The position numbers and the translations under genes are program-made. Below the pieces are notes generated by a model. The model had not been told where the DNA came from, did no database searches, and worked only from the letters and a program-made list of their open reading frames with translations. Shown here piece by piece: positions 36,468 through 48,539 of a stretch of DNA of 64,000 nt (position 1 is its first letter; the number at the start of each line of letters is the position of its first letter). Source of the DNA: Helicoverpa zea (lineage: Eukaryota; Arthropoda; Insecta; Lepidoptera; Noctuidae); the NCBI RefSeq assembly GCF_022581195.2, contig NC_061471.1:5952001-6016000 (forward strand), given 5' to 3'.

Positions 36468-39400
36468 CTAATGTAAGTTGTAAATACGAATGCCTCTGTA
36501 GAGTTTCAAGTACCTACTTGTCTTAAAAAAATCTTGACAATAAACTGGACAAATCCGGTTCAACCTAAGAGACAAGTTTAACCAACTGAGGGACAACACA
36601 AGGCAAAAAAACTGCAACTTACGAAGTTAGTTTTTAACCGCACAATGTCTTTAAAATCGCATCGCCGCCATGTTGGATGTTCCGCCGTAAATTAACCCGC
36701 AAACGCTGGCTGAAAGTTTATCTCGTTTCCGAGCCAGTTGCTCGCGACCTGCGGATAGCTTCGATTAGCTCCCAACTCACCTTTTGTACCACAACGCGTG
36801 TTTAAATACTCATAACTTTTTATCGAAAGGGTTAACTAGTTCGGAGTTCGGCAATAGTTCGGTAATAACGGAATTCGGCTTTCAGTTGAATTTGGAATTC
36901 GTTGTTTGGTTTGGTCTGGCGCGTAAGTTTGGTCGGTATATTTGGATTTAAAGGTACACCGTCGTTTCTGTAATTTATGTTAAAAAATGGCTAACAATAG
37001 CCTGCTTGTATAAAACTTAGACATGCCTATATTAAAATTAGCTACATAAATAAACGAAACAACAAGCAAATGTGTCGTCAAAATAAACCGCAGCTAAAAT
37101 ATGTATTCAAATTGTAACCAATATTTAAATTTGTCTCCTGACTTTAGAACCCGCTATCCCTTAGTTGGAAAACAGTGTGCCCAGTTCCGAGTAGAACCGC
37201 CGACGAAATCACCTTGCTAAACAACGGAATGACTAATAACTGGATTAAATATCTTAAAACCTTTTTACTTAGTTTAATTCGGACTTTTTGGAGATTAACC
37301 TTATTACGTCGGCTTTGTTTTTAGGTGCAAGTGGTGAAATATCTTCTCATAATTCAGGGTTTAGGAAGTTTGTGCAAAAGAGAGTTTTAAAGAGGAGCTA
37401 GTTGGAAAATAGTTTGCTCAGAATATGGGCTCAACATTTTGCTAGGTGTTTTAGTTTTTATGTATACCTATGGCGGTCATATCTCAGTATGTCGAAATAT
37501 GTTTTTTTAACCGTCTTTCCAAAAAGGAGGAGGTTTTCAAGTCGATAATTTTTCAGAATTCAGATTTTTAAAAAGAATTTCCTATATCTACATACTGTAT
37601 ATCTTACTAACATTAAAAACTCTCTTTAACTTGACTATTTGGTGAAGCGCCGTAGGAAATAAATATGGATTGCATCGGAACGGGAAAGGCACGCTAGTGC
37701 GAATGGTTCCTTTGTTTCCTTGATGAATATTTTATCGGAACGATAACAAAGAGGGATTGTGTAGGCGACAATATAAAAGTGCCTTTTGAACGATAGACGG
37801 CCGATGAACTTACTATTGTGTTATTGAACGACTTAGATGCATGTTTGTTTGTTAGTATGTGTATGTGGATGTTATGTGTTTTTTTTATATATTTTTGCTA
37901 CAATACTTTTACGTGACCCTTTTCATACAAAAAATATTATTGGTTATAATTGATGATAATTCTAGCATTAATATGATTTAAATACATGATTGGCGGGGTT
38001 ATGGATTAAAAGTCTCCTTTAGTAGTTCGAAATACGATGCCTTTTTGTCTAAAATAAATATGTAACATTTTTATTTATTTTAAAATTGTTATTTAATTTC
38101 TGCAGAAACATACAAAGTATATACATAGATTTATTCAAATATTTTATTTCTGCAGTAACAAAATTACTACGGTTTTATCCAGTTAATGGAATGGAAAACA
38201 GATAAAGATTTTTTCCAAATCGGTTCAGTAGTTTTGAAGCCACAAACAAACAAAAAAATATATTTACCCGTCATAATAAACAATTTATTCGAATAGATGT
38301 ATCATTCACACTTTTTCTCAAATACATAGGTATAAACACACCTTTACCGAAGCCAGTCTTATTCCCCGTCGCGGCGTCGGTGGGTCGAACGAAACAGTTG
38401 GTGATTCTCATTTCTGAAAATAATGGGCTTATGATACTGAGCCCCGACAATATTGTTTTATACCTTATAATTGAATTATTTGATCACTCAGATACTATGG
38501 CTTTCAAATTGCTTTTTAAAAATCTTATTTGATTCCTTTATGGAGTGATTTTATTTGGCGTTCGGAATTTTAAATGAAGTAAATTGTTATTAGGCTTTAT
38601 GGTGGTATTCATGTGTAAGTTTGAATATTATTTTTTTTATGCAGATAATTTATATGGAATCAAAATCTTCAGTTTATTTAACTAACCTCGTGGAGTAAAA
38701 CTTTAGATATATTTTTTTAATAAAAATTCAGAACATACAATCAGGATCGCAATCAATAAAGATTTTCTAATATAATAATTAGTGAAATATTTTGTAGCCT
38801 CTTAGCAACAGGAGGGTTTCTTGACATCTATTCACACAAGAATGAATGTTCAATATCAATATTTATTTTCCCTTTATTTATTTATGAACGACTTAAACTA
38901 TCTTTACAGGAAAATAAACTTATTTATACATATATACAACTAAAAACAATTATAAAATGGCATCAAAAACTCCTCATCGCTGCCCACCGGGAGTGTATCC
39001 AAGAGGCTGGCAGCATTGCCACGTTGGATGGCAATGCTTAATTTTTGAATCTTAATTTTTATCTTCCCTGATGATTCTGCATATTACATTAATTGAATAC
39101 AACCAAATACCTTTTCCAATCTTTTATTACAAAGGACTAAAAAGGTTCTTGACAAAATGTTAATATTCAATTACGAAGCAGGAAATACGCTGATATTTTT
39201 TCATTCATATTTTTACTATATAATAAGTAAAAAGGAACTCCTGTTTGTATTGTATCATATTTCTTTGGTAAGATACCGAGCTTCATAATCTATCAAGCAC
39301 TGACATCGACTGCGATAGCGAGGTATCTTTGTGTGGGTATGTATTGACACGGAAAATGGTGCTCCAAACATTGTTATGCTGCTTAAAAAATATAACGATA

Positions 39401-40198
39401 ATATTGTAAATATAAAATAAAAATGTACGCTTTTCGACTATTGGTCAAATAGGGCTAAGATACAATTTGTACCCAAATAAACTTTTTTATATGCGTTATA
39501 TGTATATATGGGTTTTAAATATATATTTTATATTACAACGTAGTATAATAATTTTTGAAAAGCAAACAACGTAAAGATACCTATATTTTGAATTGAAAAT
39601 GATAAATTTGAAAAAAAAAAGGTATAACGTAGTGCTACGACGCTACGCCGTAGACAAGTCGTAGCCGTCAGGTAAGTGATAACCTTTATTATTAAAATCT
39701 CCGTATTTAGTACCTATAGTTAGACCATTCTAAAAACGTATCTTACATGCATAATACGTTTCCTACCTTATCGAATAACAATATTGCCATAACCAACCTT
39801 GAATATAAATAAAAATTGCTACCATACTCTAATATATAACCGTCAATAACAGTTATAACCCCGCAAGGTATCAGTGGTAATCCGGGCGTACAAGTCGGGA
39901 AGTATTCGATGTAAGCCAAATGAGCATTTTTCCGCTTAGCTGCCGCTGCGACGCTTAAAGCGCTTCATATTCAGTTATTATCATTTTAGATTGAGTATTT
40001 ATTGTTGCAACGAATGTATGGTATGGTCATATGTATGATTATATGGGTATGATAGCCATGTTTTGTTCTGTTGGTTTTGATATATCTTTGTAGGTTAGAC
40101 GATGTTGTGGTATCTTTTCAATATGAGTGATATTGTTATGTATGAAGGTACTATCATACATTTATATGTGTGTAATCGTTATCTTGATACAGCATTTT
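36468..40198. other. Non-coding region
   Basis: No gene is supported. A GC-richer block at 36650-36790 (CGCATCGCCGCCATGTTGGA and GTTGCTCGCGACCTGCGG) resembles the other islands. At 38160-38260, AAATCGGTTCAGTAGTTTTG is a typical phrase of LINE/SINE 3' ends and marks a remnant. The rest is AT-rich. Confidence 0.4.
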
Positions 40199-40209
40199 GC
40201 GAGGTAAGT

Positions 40210-41238
40210 CTTCTTCTTCGGGTGGCTCTCCACTACTGGAGGTTAGCCGTCAGCTCAGCAAATTTTTTCCTATTTTGTGCCAAGCGAAACAGGTCTTCAA
40301 CGCTGGCAATACTCGTCCACTCTCGGATGTTCCGCAGCCAAGATTTCTTGCGCTTTCCAACGCGTCTTTTACCCTTTATTTTGCCCATCATTATTAGTTG
40401 CAACAGTTGGTATTTATCGTTTCTCAGTACATGACCAAGATAGGCAACTTTTTTGCGTTTGATGGTCTGCAACAATGCCCTGGTTTCACCGACGCGTTGA
40501 AGTACCTTCTCGTTGGAAATTTTCTGCATCCAGCTTATGCGTAGCATCCTGCGGTAACACCACATCTCGAAGGCTTCAAGCCGCTTTTGGGTGTTTACTT
40601 TAAGCGTCCATGCCTCGCTTCCGTATAATACTACTGGCCAGATATAACAGTGAAGCATTCTGACTCTCAGTTTAATTCCAAGATTGCGATTGCACAGAAC
40701 TTTCCGCATTTTTTGGAATGTTGCTCGGGCAATTCCGATACGGGTACAAATTTCTTCGTCACTTTCCCATTTTTCATTCACCCAAGCACCGAGATACTTG
40801 TAATGCTGAACCTGTTCGAGATCTGAGCCTGCTATACTTAATTGAGGGGCCGAGATGTGGGTACCAGATGCAACCAGGTACTTAGTTTTGGTAACATTCA
40901 TATTCAAACCTGCTCTTAGACTGCACTCGTGAACTCTGTTCAATATATACTGCAGGTCTTGTTGCGTTGAGGCCAGAAGTACTGTATCATCGGCGTATCT
41001 CAAGTTATTGACTATCTTGCCATTTATCGTGATTCCGACTTCGAGACCTTCCAGAGCTTCTGTTATAATTGCTTCAGAGTACAGATTGAATAATAACGGT
41101 GACAGAATGCAACCTTGGCGGACTCCCCGGCAGATATCAATTTGGTCAGTCTCCGAATTTTCCACCCTTATATACGCTGTTTGGTTCCAGTACAAATTCT
41201 TTATAATTCTAAGATCTTTCCCATCTAAGCCAATCTAA
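40210..41238 (-). mobile_element. 5'-truncated RTE-like LINE with target-site duplication
   Basis: The element lies between identical 11-base duplications, GCGAGGTAAGT, at 40199-40209 and 41239-41249. Its minus-strand frame ends with TAA near 40233 and a short 3' UTR rich in GAAGAAGAAG. It encodes reverse-transcriptase fingers and palm downward from about 41230 (LDGKDLRIIKNLYW, GVRQGCILSPLLFNLY, then the catalytic YADDTVLLA) and the post-palm region (YLGAWVN, KVAYLGHVLRNDKY). This order is that of the RTE clade. The endonuclease and the first part of the polymerase are absent, as usual after incomplete target-primed reverse transcription. The remaining frame has no stop or frameshift, so the insertion is probably recent. 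Confidence 0.95.
40233..41195 (-). CDS. RTE-type reverse transcriptase, C-terminal part (320 codons)
   Basis: This is the coding part of the truncated LINE. The catalytic aspartates lie in YADD, about 68 residues from the start of the frame given here. The RT pattern GVRQGCILSP lies upstream, and a lysine- and arginine-rich tail (KGKRRVGKRKKSWLRN) lies near the C-terminus. No true ATG start applies because the 5' end is truncated; coding similarity extends a further 12-14 codons upstream. It cannot mobilise itself without its endonuclease. Confidence 0.93.
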   Translation of the reverse strand: MYWNQTAYIRVENSETDQIDICRGVRQGCILSPLLFNLYSEAIITEALEGLEVGITINGKIVNNLRYADDTVLLASTQQDLQYILNRVHECSLRAGLNMNVTKTKYLVASGTHISAPQLSIAGSDLEQVQHYKYLGAWVNEKWESDEEICTRIGIARATFQKMRKVLCNRNLGIKLRVRMLHCYIWPVVLYGSEAWTLKVNTQKRLEAFEMWCYRRMLRISWMQKISNEKVLQRVGETRALLQTIKRKKVAYLGHVLRNDKYQLLQLIMMGKIKGKRRVGKRKKSWLRNIREWTSIASVEDLFRLAQNRKKFAELTANLQ

Positions 41239-41249
41239 GCGAGGTAAGT

Positions 41250-43750
41250 AGGTACTATAAAATATGAGCCGGTTACTACGAGAGGTTACTGCAGTCCACA
41301 GAACGTTCATCTTGACTTCTTGAATGAGCCCAATAAAACTTGCGCTCAAACCTTGTGCTCTACTCCAGACCAAAAATAAATGTTTAGAAAACCTCACGAC
41401 TTGTAATATTGACCAACAATTTCTTTTTTATTTAAAATTCTCTATCCAAAAAATTCAAGTTTTCACAACATATTTCTCACACTAACTACCAAATTTTTCA
41501 AAGGTAATCCCAATTTCTAGACTATTTATAATCTCAATCTATTCTCCGAGAAATAATATATATCTTGAAGCTTCAGCCAGAATACACAATAACTTCTTTT
41601 GTTGAAAATCAACACAATAACAGAAGTATCTTTTAGAAAAAGCTTCGCTAAGTACATTGCAGGTGTTGGGTTCTGACCTAGATTCGTCTTACTAAGTCTA
41701 GATAGTAATACAGACTATATATCTGACACTAGAAGCATGGCCTAGCTTTAACGTGTTTATTAAAACAAATAGCGGTGCAAATGTTGTGACGTGCCATGGA
41801 TTAGTTAAGTTATGGAGTTATCAAATTCATAATTTGGTTGCTGGTACATCTGTATTGAAGTTTTAATGTGATGTAAGAGGGTCAAGTGACAGTGAAAAAA
41901 TACCTTGTTAAACTGCTAGTAGACAGACTTATTTGTATATATTATGTATGTTACATTTTATAGAGAGATATTACTTTATGTACCTGTTTCAATTATATCT
42001 CCTTTCAAATTGATAACTTGCTCGCACAGCTATCTACCAACATTAACAGTAATTCGCACTAAGTTGAACTTGTTGGGCTCGTACGCCTACGGATTCGCCC
42101 GCATATGAACTCTCCATTTACTTACTCCTCTGTATACTGGGCCGACTTCACCCTCTTATCGGTGCCCTAAAACGTTTATGAGGAATTCGTGCCGAAGTTA
42201 ATCTGGCTGCTTCCGTTATCGATAAACTAAAATTTCATGCCACGATGTATTCGCCAGAAATTGAAGCGAAATGGTGTTTCTAATATAAATGTTATGTGCT
42301 TTTAAATTATGTTGAAGTTTTTGAATAATGTTTGAAGAGTGTTTTGGTCTTTTGAAATATTGTATAAAAATATTGACTTTACATGCTATCATACGTACTT
42401 TATGACAGAAAAAACGAAATATCGTTATTTCGACAGTCCAGTAAGACATCGTTATTTCGGTTTTTCTGTTATTATCCGATTAATGAGTTACTGATTTTTC
42501 GATATATCCATGATGTGTCCTAACGATGATTGGATATCTGACCTTATGATTCTGACATCGAGAAATATATACGACATCCTTCCTCGGCAGCGTTGCAGCT
42601 ACGAAGTTGGAGTATCTATAAGATTTAAAATATCTTTCTAGACTTAAAATAGCAAAATTGTTTGTATCCTACCCACCTACCAACACTTATTTAATAAAAA
42701 TTCACATTAACATCTAGGTATTACTGTTAAAATTAACAATGATATTATAAAGTTTAAAGTTAGTAAAAATAAGTACACATAAAATTCTTTTCACAAAAAA
42801 AATATGTAACAAACAAAATTTTCAGGGATACATTTGTAAGCGGTACGTATTTGAAAATAATTGCTCGGATCAACGTCCTAGGCGTCTACTGTCCGCGATC
42901 GCTCTAAGTAGCGTGATAAAAATAAAATAGGTATTCGGGGAATGCTTTAGGCGGGAACCTATCATCATTAAGTAACCCCAATGCCGAACCTAACTGTACT
43001 AACATTAACCGAAAGAATAATAGTGATAATGGCTTTCGTATTAGCTATTAGATAGTGCCGGCGCCTTTTAATCTTGAAGTCTTTTTTCCTATATTTTTCG
43101 ATGTGGTACAATGCCTTGTGTGTGGGGAATAATAAGTAGGAAGTTAACATTTTCGTGGTATATCTTAAGTTTGTAGGTCTACACCGATTGTGTAAAGTGA
43201 GTGGAAATGGAGTCTAGAAAAATAGGTGTCAGTCAAGGCACCGCAAGTACATACTCACACATATACATAGCGGTTTATGCGAATGTGTGTTTCATAGCAA
43301 CTGCATTATGATTTTATAGGTCGGTAATGCGAAAGAGAGCTTTGTGTATCCTTCAGTGAAAATTAAACTCATTTTTTTATATGTGAAAAAAAAAATTCGT
43401 TATAGGGAAATATAAATATAAAAAACAATAACGAACCTACACCTACAAGCATATTACAACAGGATCAATAAAAAGTTTGAGAAAAAAGATTCACAAAACG
43501 ATTTGATATATATATACTTAAATGCAGACATGTATAGCAAAAGAAAAAACCTCGATTGTGAACAACATAGGCAGTTGTTCAACAAAGTTCGTATAAATCA
43601 TGTATGCTCTGATAATTTCAATGATTTTTCAATATTTTGATGTATTGTTTCGTATATTTTTCCTGACGTGGTAGCTAAGTGTGTACCGTTGATTGGAAAT
43701 AGTTTAACATATAGAATTATTATAACCGGGTTATTATAAACATAGGTAAC
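41250..43750. other. Non-coding region
   Basis: No gene is supported. The region is AT-rich with only chance-length frames. A direct repeat of ATCGTTATTTCG lies at 42421-42460. Confidence 0.4.
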
Positions 43751-43924
43751 ACTAGCTTCCGCTCGCGGCTTCGCCCGCATGGGGTGTTGATAAAAAGTAG
43801 CCTATGTGGTAATCCACATACCAAATCGGTTTCAACCAAATCGGTCCGGCCGTTTCAGCGTGAAAGAATAGCAAACATACATCCATACATTTTCACAACT
43901 TTCACATTTATAATATTAGTAGGA
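43751..43924 (+). repeat. RTE/SINE 3'-end-like dispersed repeat
   Basis: It runs from ACTAGCTTCCGCTCGCGG through AGCCTATGTGG, CCAAATCGGTCCGGCCGTTT and GTGAAAGAATAGCAAACAT to TTATAATATTAGTAGGA. This order is a hallmark of a very common moth repeat. It is the best-preserved of five related pieces in the window; the others lie near 24820, 46035, 50736 and 62125. Confidence 0.85.
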
Positions 43925-44750
43925 TTTACAGTACAACAATTAGATGTCATTGACCTCAACGTTGTTGTTGCTCAAATTCTTCATAACTAATTCTAGATGG
44001 GCGGTAGCTTTCTTAGAAGTGAAATGAAATCTTGATTATACCTAATGGTTAGCAATAAATACACCATGCATAAAAATGTTAGTAAAGCATTGGTGAACAT
44101 TCTATTAAATATCGTAAAATAAGAGTAAATACAGTTATGTTATATAACAAGTTTAAAATAAATACTGTTCAAAACGTAATTTACAAAATGTTATATGTAT
44201 ATAACGTATTTGTAAAACGATCATGATTAAAATCGGGCCTCAAAGAAATTAATTGAATTTTCGATCGTTTTAAAAAGTTTGTTTCAAAAAATGTGCGTGA
44301 ATTTATTGAGCGTTTTGCCGTCCCTGAAACACTGAAAAGCAAGCAATTGATTGTTTGATGCTGTGTTCATTGGTCTCCTGAGAGGCATTGATCATTTATA
44401 TCGCAAAAAGGACGCCAACATTTTTTATGTAATCAAAAAAAATATAACATCATTGAATTTAAAAATAATATTTGTTTTTGAGAGAACCTTTAGAGATACG
44501 TAGATTCGTAGATAGAACATGACGGAGGGATTCTGATTACAAAGCGATATTTTTTCGAAAAATGTTCAAGACTGTTAACAAGACTATAAATAAAACGGGA
44601 TATTCGATTCAAAACCATCGCCATACACGGATTAGTAAGTCATTCGATGATGTCAGTAATGTAATCATGGCATTAGGCACAGCGTATTCGCGCCATTACA
44701 CTTATCGAGTTGGAGTATGAAATCGAATGAATATTATGTTTAATGCGTAT
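43925..44750. other. Non-coding region
   Basis: No gene is supported; the sequence is AT-rich with long A and T tracts. Confidence 0.4.
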
Positions 44751-44758
44751 CACGCCGC

Positions 44759-44800
44759 GGGGGGAGGGGCGCGGGGTGAGGGGTGCGAACCGATTTGCAT
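44759..44800 (+). promoter_or_regulatory. G-quadruplex motif next to an octamer site
   Basis: Four G runs (GGGGGG, GGGG, GGGG, GGGG at 44759-44783) are separated by loops of one to three bases and meet the usual quadruplex rule. Ten bases later ATTTGCAT at 44793-44800 is a perfect POU-type octamer. The block sits in otherwise AT-rich DNA, which makes a regulatory role plausible but unproven. Confidence 0.6.
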
Positions 44801-46034
44801 ATTAAACACGAATATTTGGAACCCCTTTTTATTTTCTTCAGGTGTTTTAGAAGGTGAAAATGGTTTGACAAATGACGAAATGGTGGATTCATTCGTCGTT
44901 GATATGTTTTCGATTCACTTGGCCACTGGTGTATTTAAGTGCAGTTAATAGAAAACTCGTGCAACTAAATGTGACACTTACTTTAGAACAAAACAATTAT
45001 CATATTGATAATCTCTATTGAAGTAAATGTACATAATTTAACCGATATTACTAAGCGGTCAGGTAATCAACTATGTACGACATATGTACGCAACTTTGGA
45101 TTATTAAATATAATTGAATCAACATTGATCGTCATTAGTTCTAGTTAGCAGCTAATCATGGCCGACAAACGTGCTCCGCGGAGAGTAGCAACCCTAATGA
45201 ATATTATTCTGATTTTCCTAAATAACATGATTGTGATTGAGCAAAACTAGGGCTGTCGCGTCGGTTAATAACTAACTGGAGATTAATCAACAGTTAAACG
45301 TATTGCTCATTGAATCAGTCCACTGCTTGAGCGAAAACCCAATTAACTATTTGCTAGCTCGTTATTTGTTTGGAATTGTTAATTTAATGAAGTTAGATTG
45401 AGTTTTGTAAGACCTTTCACGGTTCGTACAAAGAAAATATGCGTTTAGGGTTGACAAGGATCGGGGGCCGTTGAAACCGCGGATTTCAGAGCAATGTTTA
45501 GACCTCAGTTGCTTATGTAAAGATTTTCCTTTCACTAATATATTTAACAGCATGCAGGGATTGGATGACATGGGATGATGATGATACACAGATTTTTACA
45601 AGTGAAACTTAGCTTGAGTGCGACTCTTATGCCCAATCTAAAATCTTAACCTTTCTTAGTAAGTCATAGTACGTATAACTTTCTATTAGAATTAGCTACA
45701 GTTTTCTACCTCCCGTTTACCTGAGACTTTAAAGAACCCAACAGCACACCTCTACCTAGCCAGTCTAAGATAAACCCTAAAATGTAAAAGCGGGTTGTAA
45801 AAACTCGAACAAAGCTTTAACCACATTTATAACCTAATTAGCAATACAGTTGAAAGTTTAAATTTAATTATTATTCCAAACAATGTAGCCGAATAAAGTG
45901 TACAACAATGATTATTGTTATTGTGTCACAACTTACTTAAAATACTTTAATCTTTGTCTCAGACTGAATTACTAAGCGGATGATTAAAACACAAAACTGG
46001 GTACGGTTCAGGTAACCTTCTCAAAGTATTTACA
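44801..46034. other. Non-coding region
   Basis: No gene is supported. A patch at 45115-45190 (GCCGACAAACGTGCTCCGCG) is GC-richer. No coding frame longer than about 75 codons exists. Confidence 0.4.
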
Positions 46035-46172
46035 ACTAGCTGTGCCTCGCTGTTTCGCCCACGTTAAGGGTAAACCACTTCTAGCAACCAGGTAAAAAGT
46101 GGCCTATGTCCTGTCTCAGGTTTTAGACTATCTGTGCACCTATATTGAAATCGGTTCATTTCGCATATCAAC
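46035..46172 (+). repeat. Decayed RTE/SINE 3'-end-like repeat
   Basis: ACTAGCTGTGCCTCGCTG, GTGGCCTATGTCC and GAAATCGGTTCATTTCG follow the order of the 43751-43924 copy, with heavy divergence. Confidence 0.65.
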
Positions 46173-46989
46173 CTACGAATTCAGCAATGATATAATGATT
46201 ATTTAAAGTGAATAAGTACTTTACAAGATTGTTCAATTTAAATAATAGTCCATATTTCTACAGTATTGAGTTACATTGAGCGACATAAATGGGCATAGCA
46301 TGGCAGTGCTTTGAATTGTTTTTTTTTTTTTATATACATTTTTCGTAACTATGTAGATAGTATGTCAAAAATTCCGGCTAAACATTTTCAATAAACGCGC
46401 ATGTAGGTAAACAAATTGGATACAAATTCATTATTTGAGAACTTTTCGGAAACTGCTCAAAGCACCGAATTCATCATAATACAGTGTGCAAATTAATATG
46501 ATATTCCTAGAAAATTACTGAACATAAAATAGTACAACCCACGTCTTTAGGAAAGTGTTCGTCATTGTATATTTCACAATTTTCCAACTCATTTTATAAA
46601 GGTCCTCTTTGAAGCGTGAAATGTTCTTTCATTTTAAATTACTTTAGGCGCTCCAAAAAACGGCTGGTGAGCTCCATAATCTTATAATACTTCGTAATCA
46701 TCCCAATTCTCCTGTAACTTCTAACAAATAAATATCATAATTTTGAGACGGTCGTGTTTTTAATGGATATTAAATTCATTGTTTTATTATTACTTCATTA
46801 TGGAGGAATAAATGGGGACGGAGCTAGAGAAGTACAAAAAAAATCATATACTTAGATATGAGCGTATTCAAGTGTATTCTTACTTGAACTGGGAAATAAC
46901 TATGGCAAGATACTTTAAAAAGCCGTCTATCACTAATTAGCTAAAATTAAGCCAAATTAGCTGCAAAAATACTCGTAATTGCAGACTAA

Positions 46990-47169
46990 CAGCCAGTTTC
47001 TTCATCAAAAGTATAAGCCAAAATAAAAGCCAACGTAAAAGTAACGGTCAAATTCGAATTTTTCCTGATTTGTTCCGATTTTAACTTTAGCCTTGGAATA
47101 ACGAATTTGACCGTTACTTTTACTTTACTACATTACTTTGGCTTTTACTTTTGATGAAGCAACTGGCTG
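46990..47169. mobile_element. MITE with 34-base terminal inverted repeats and TAA duplication
   Basis: The left end CAGCCAGTTTCTTCATCAAA and onward to AAGCCAAA matches the reverse complement of the right end over about 34 bases with two mismatches. A second inverted pair, AAAGTAACGGTCAAATTCG and CGAATTTGACCGTTACTTT, lies inside. TAA flanks both ends (46987-46989 and 47170-47172), consistent with a TWA target as used by PIF/Harbinger elements. There is no coding capacity. Confidence 0.88.
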
Positions 47170-47172
47170 TAA

Positions 47173-48350
47173 GACTTAAAGTATCATATTTAACGATTTT
47201 TCCATATCAAATGAAAGCAATAGCATAATGAGTTACGTAATTAGTCCCGCGATTAACCCATCGCTATCCGACAATTGCCATCGGTTTCGTCAAAGGCCGC
47301 CATTGTTTGAGATACCGAATTAGATGTCGCTGGATTCGGGCATTCAGAACCACGTTAAGTCGATAATTCAAAGTTCGTCGTGACAACCCTGCCTATCGCT
47401 GCCCCCAGGGACTTTATACCTTAGATTTTTTTAAATATATAAAACCGTATGGAACATGGATATTCATGAGTTTCCTTGCCTGGTTTCATAGCGATAATGT
47501 GAAATTTGAACGCAGGCGACCTTGTGAACATCTTAACACGAATATTGATGAGTTTGGCTCAGGATGCAGCTCGGTTTTAGAGATTACACACCAGATTATG
47601 GACGGATGTTACATACACAATTTGGGCACGAATAAACAGAGACTTAATAAACATACTTTTAGAAACGTACTATAATAAAATGATAGAATATTTCAACGAA
47701 ATGACGAAACATAAAAATGTTATTAGCTGCCGAAATAAATTGAAACGTTTACGTACGTTACACTAAATTACGAATTTATTTCTCAAAGCTTTTTGGTTTT
47801 TGACGAGTAGTTTCGCACGGTCAGTGCGCTAATTTGGATCCCAGTAATTAATATGTACCTACGTAGCGAGCAGTTGAATCCGGTACACATGCAGCTTCGA
47901 ACGTAAAGGGTGAGGCGATGTGGTATAAAATATGGTATGGTATCGAAGAGATTCTGATATATTTGTGATAGATTCAGCGGACTTATTAGTCAAAATTATA
48001 ATATTTAACTTTTTACCTACAATTACTCTGGAATGAAGGACTAATTTGTTTCTAAGTAGGTGCCCACGTCGGCCGTAGGCGCGGTTTGGTTTTTCATTTA
48101 CGTCTTTCAATTTAATTTTCTCAATCTGATTAGTAATTACGTAGAAAATCACGACGTTATACGGACCTTTAATATGAAAATATAAATTCCGACACTCAAG
48201 CGAAAATCCAAGAACCTGTAATTTGAATTTATGTCCCTCAAATAAACCACGGAAAGTTAACACAAATGTTCCGTCCGACATCGTGATTTGTCGCTCGGCT
48301 CCGACAAAAAAGCATTTGAAAACTCATCCATTCAATCAGAGTTTGATGTC
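47173..48350. other. Non-coding region with a candidate regulatory block
   Basis: The block 47220-47410 is GC-richer and includes CCGCCATTGTTTGAGA, with a SOX-type core. A 140-codon minus-strand frame (47859-48281) begins with ATG, but it has no recognisable domain, low-complexity bias or splice support. I treat it as chance, though its length is notable. Confidence 0.35.
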
Positions 48351-48360
48351 GGGCGAGCTT

Positions 48361-48436
48361 ACCTGGCGGAGGCAGGCGAGGGCGGCCGAGGCGCCCCGAG
48401 CCCTGACTCCGGCAAGGTGGGTGTCGCTGGCGGACG
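48361..48436 (-). CDS. Candidate GC-rich exon with strong splice donor
   Basis: On the minus strand CTCCGCCAG is followed by GTAAGC, a near-consensus donor (boundary near 48361). Upstream, 100-140 bases are extremely GC-rich in an AT-rich setting. One frame reads HDWRGAASASDTHLAGVRAR and onward to ALACLRQ at the donor. A second begins with ATG (MRGCLDGDTCTRARVACTTG), and a third also has an ATG, so the frame is not settled. The plus strand holds a weaker donor-like CAAGGTGGGT at 48412. The upstream boundary is unknown and may reach 48505 if it is a first exon. The gene is not recognised. Confidence 0.35.
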
Positions 48437-48539
48437 CCGCGCCGCGCCAGTCGTGCACGCGACGCGCGCCCTAGTACACGTGTCTCCATCGAGACACCCA
48501 CGCATGACACCTCACGTAATCCTTATAACCAAACTTTAA

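Noticed and set aside
41209..41397. Minus-strand 62-codon frame upstream of the RTE fragment
   Set aside because: It crosses the target-site duplication at 41239-41249, so it is not part of the LINE frame.
47859..48281. Minus-strand 140-codon frame with ATG
   Set aside because: The length is notable, but there is no domain, codon bias or splice support, and it abuts a GC-rich block that extends open frames.
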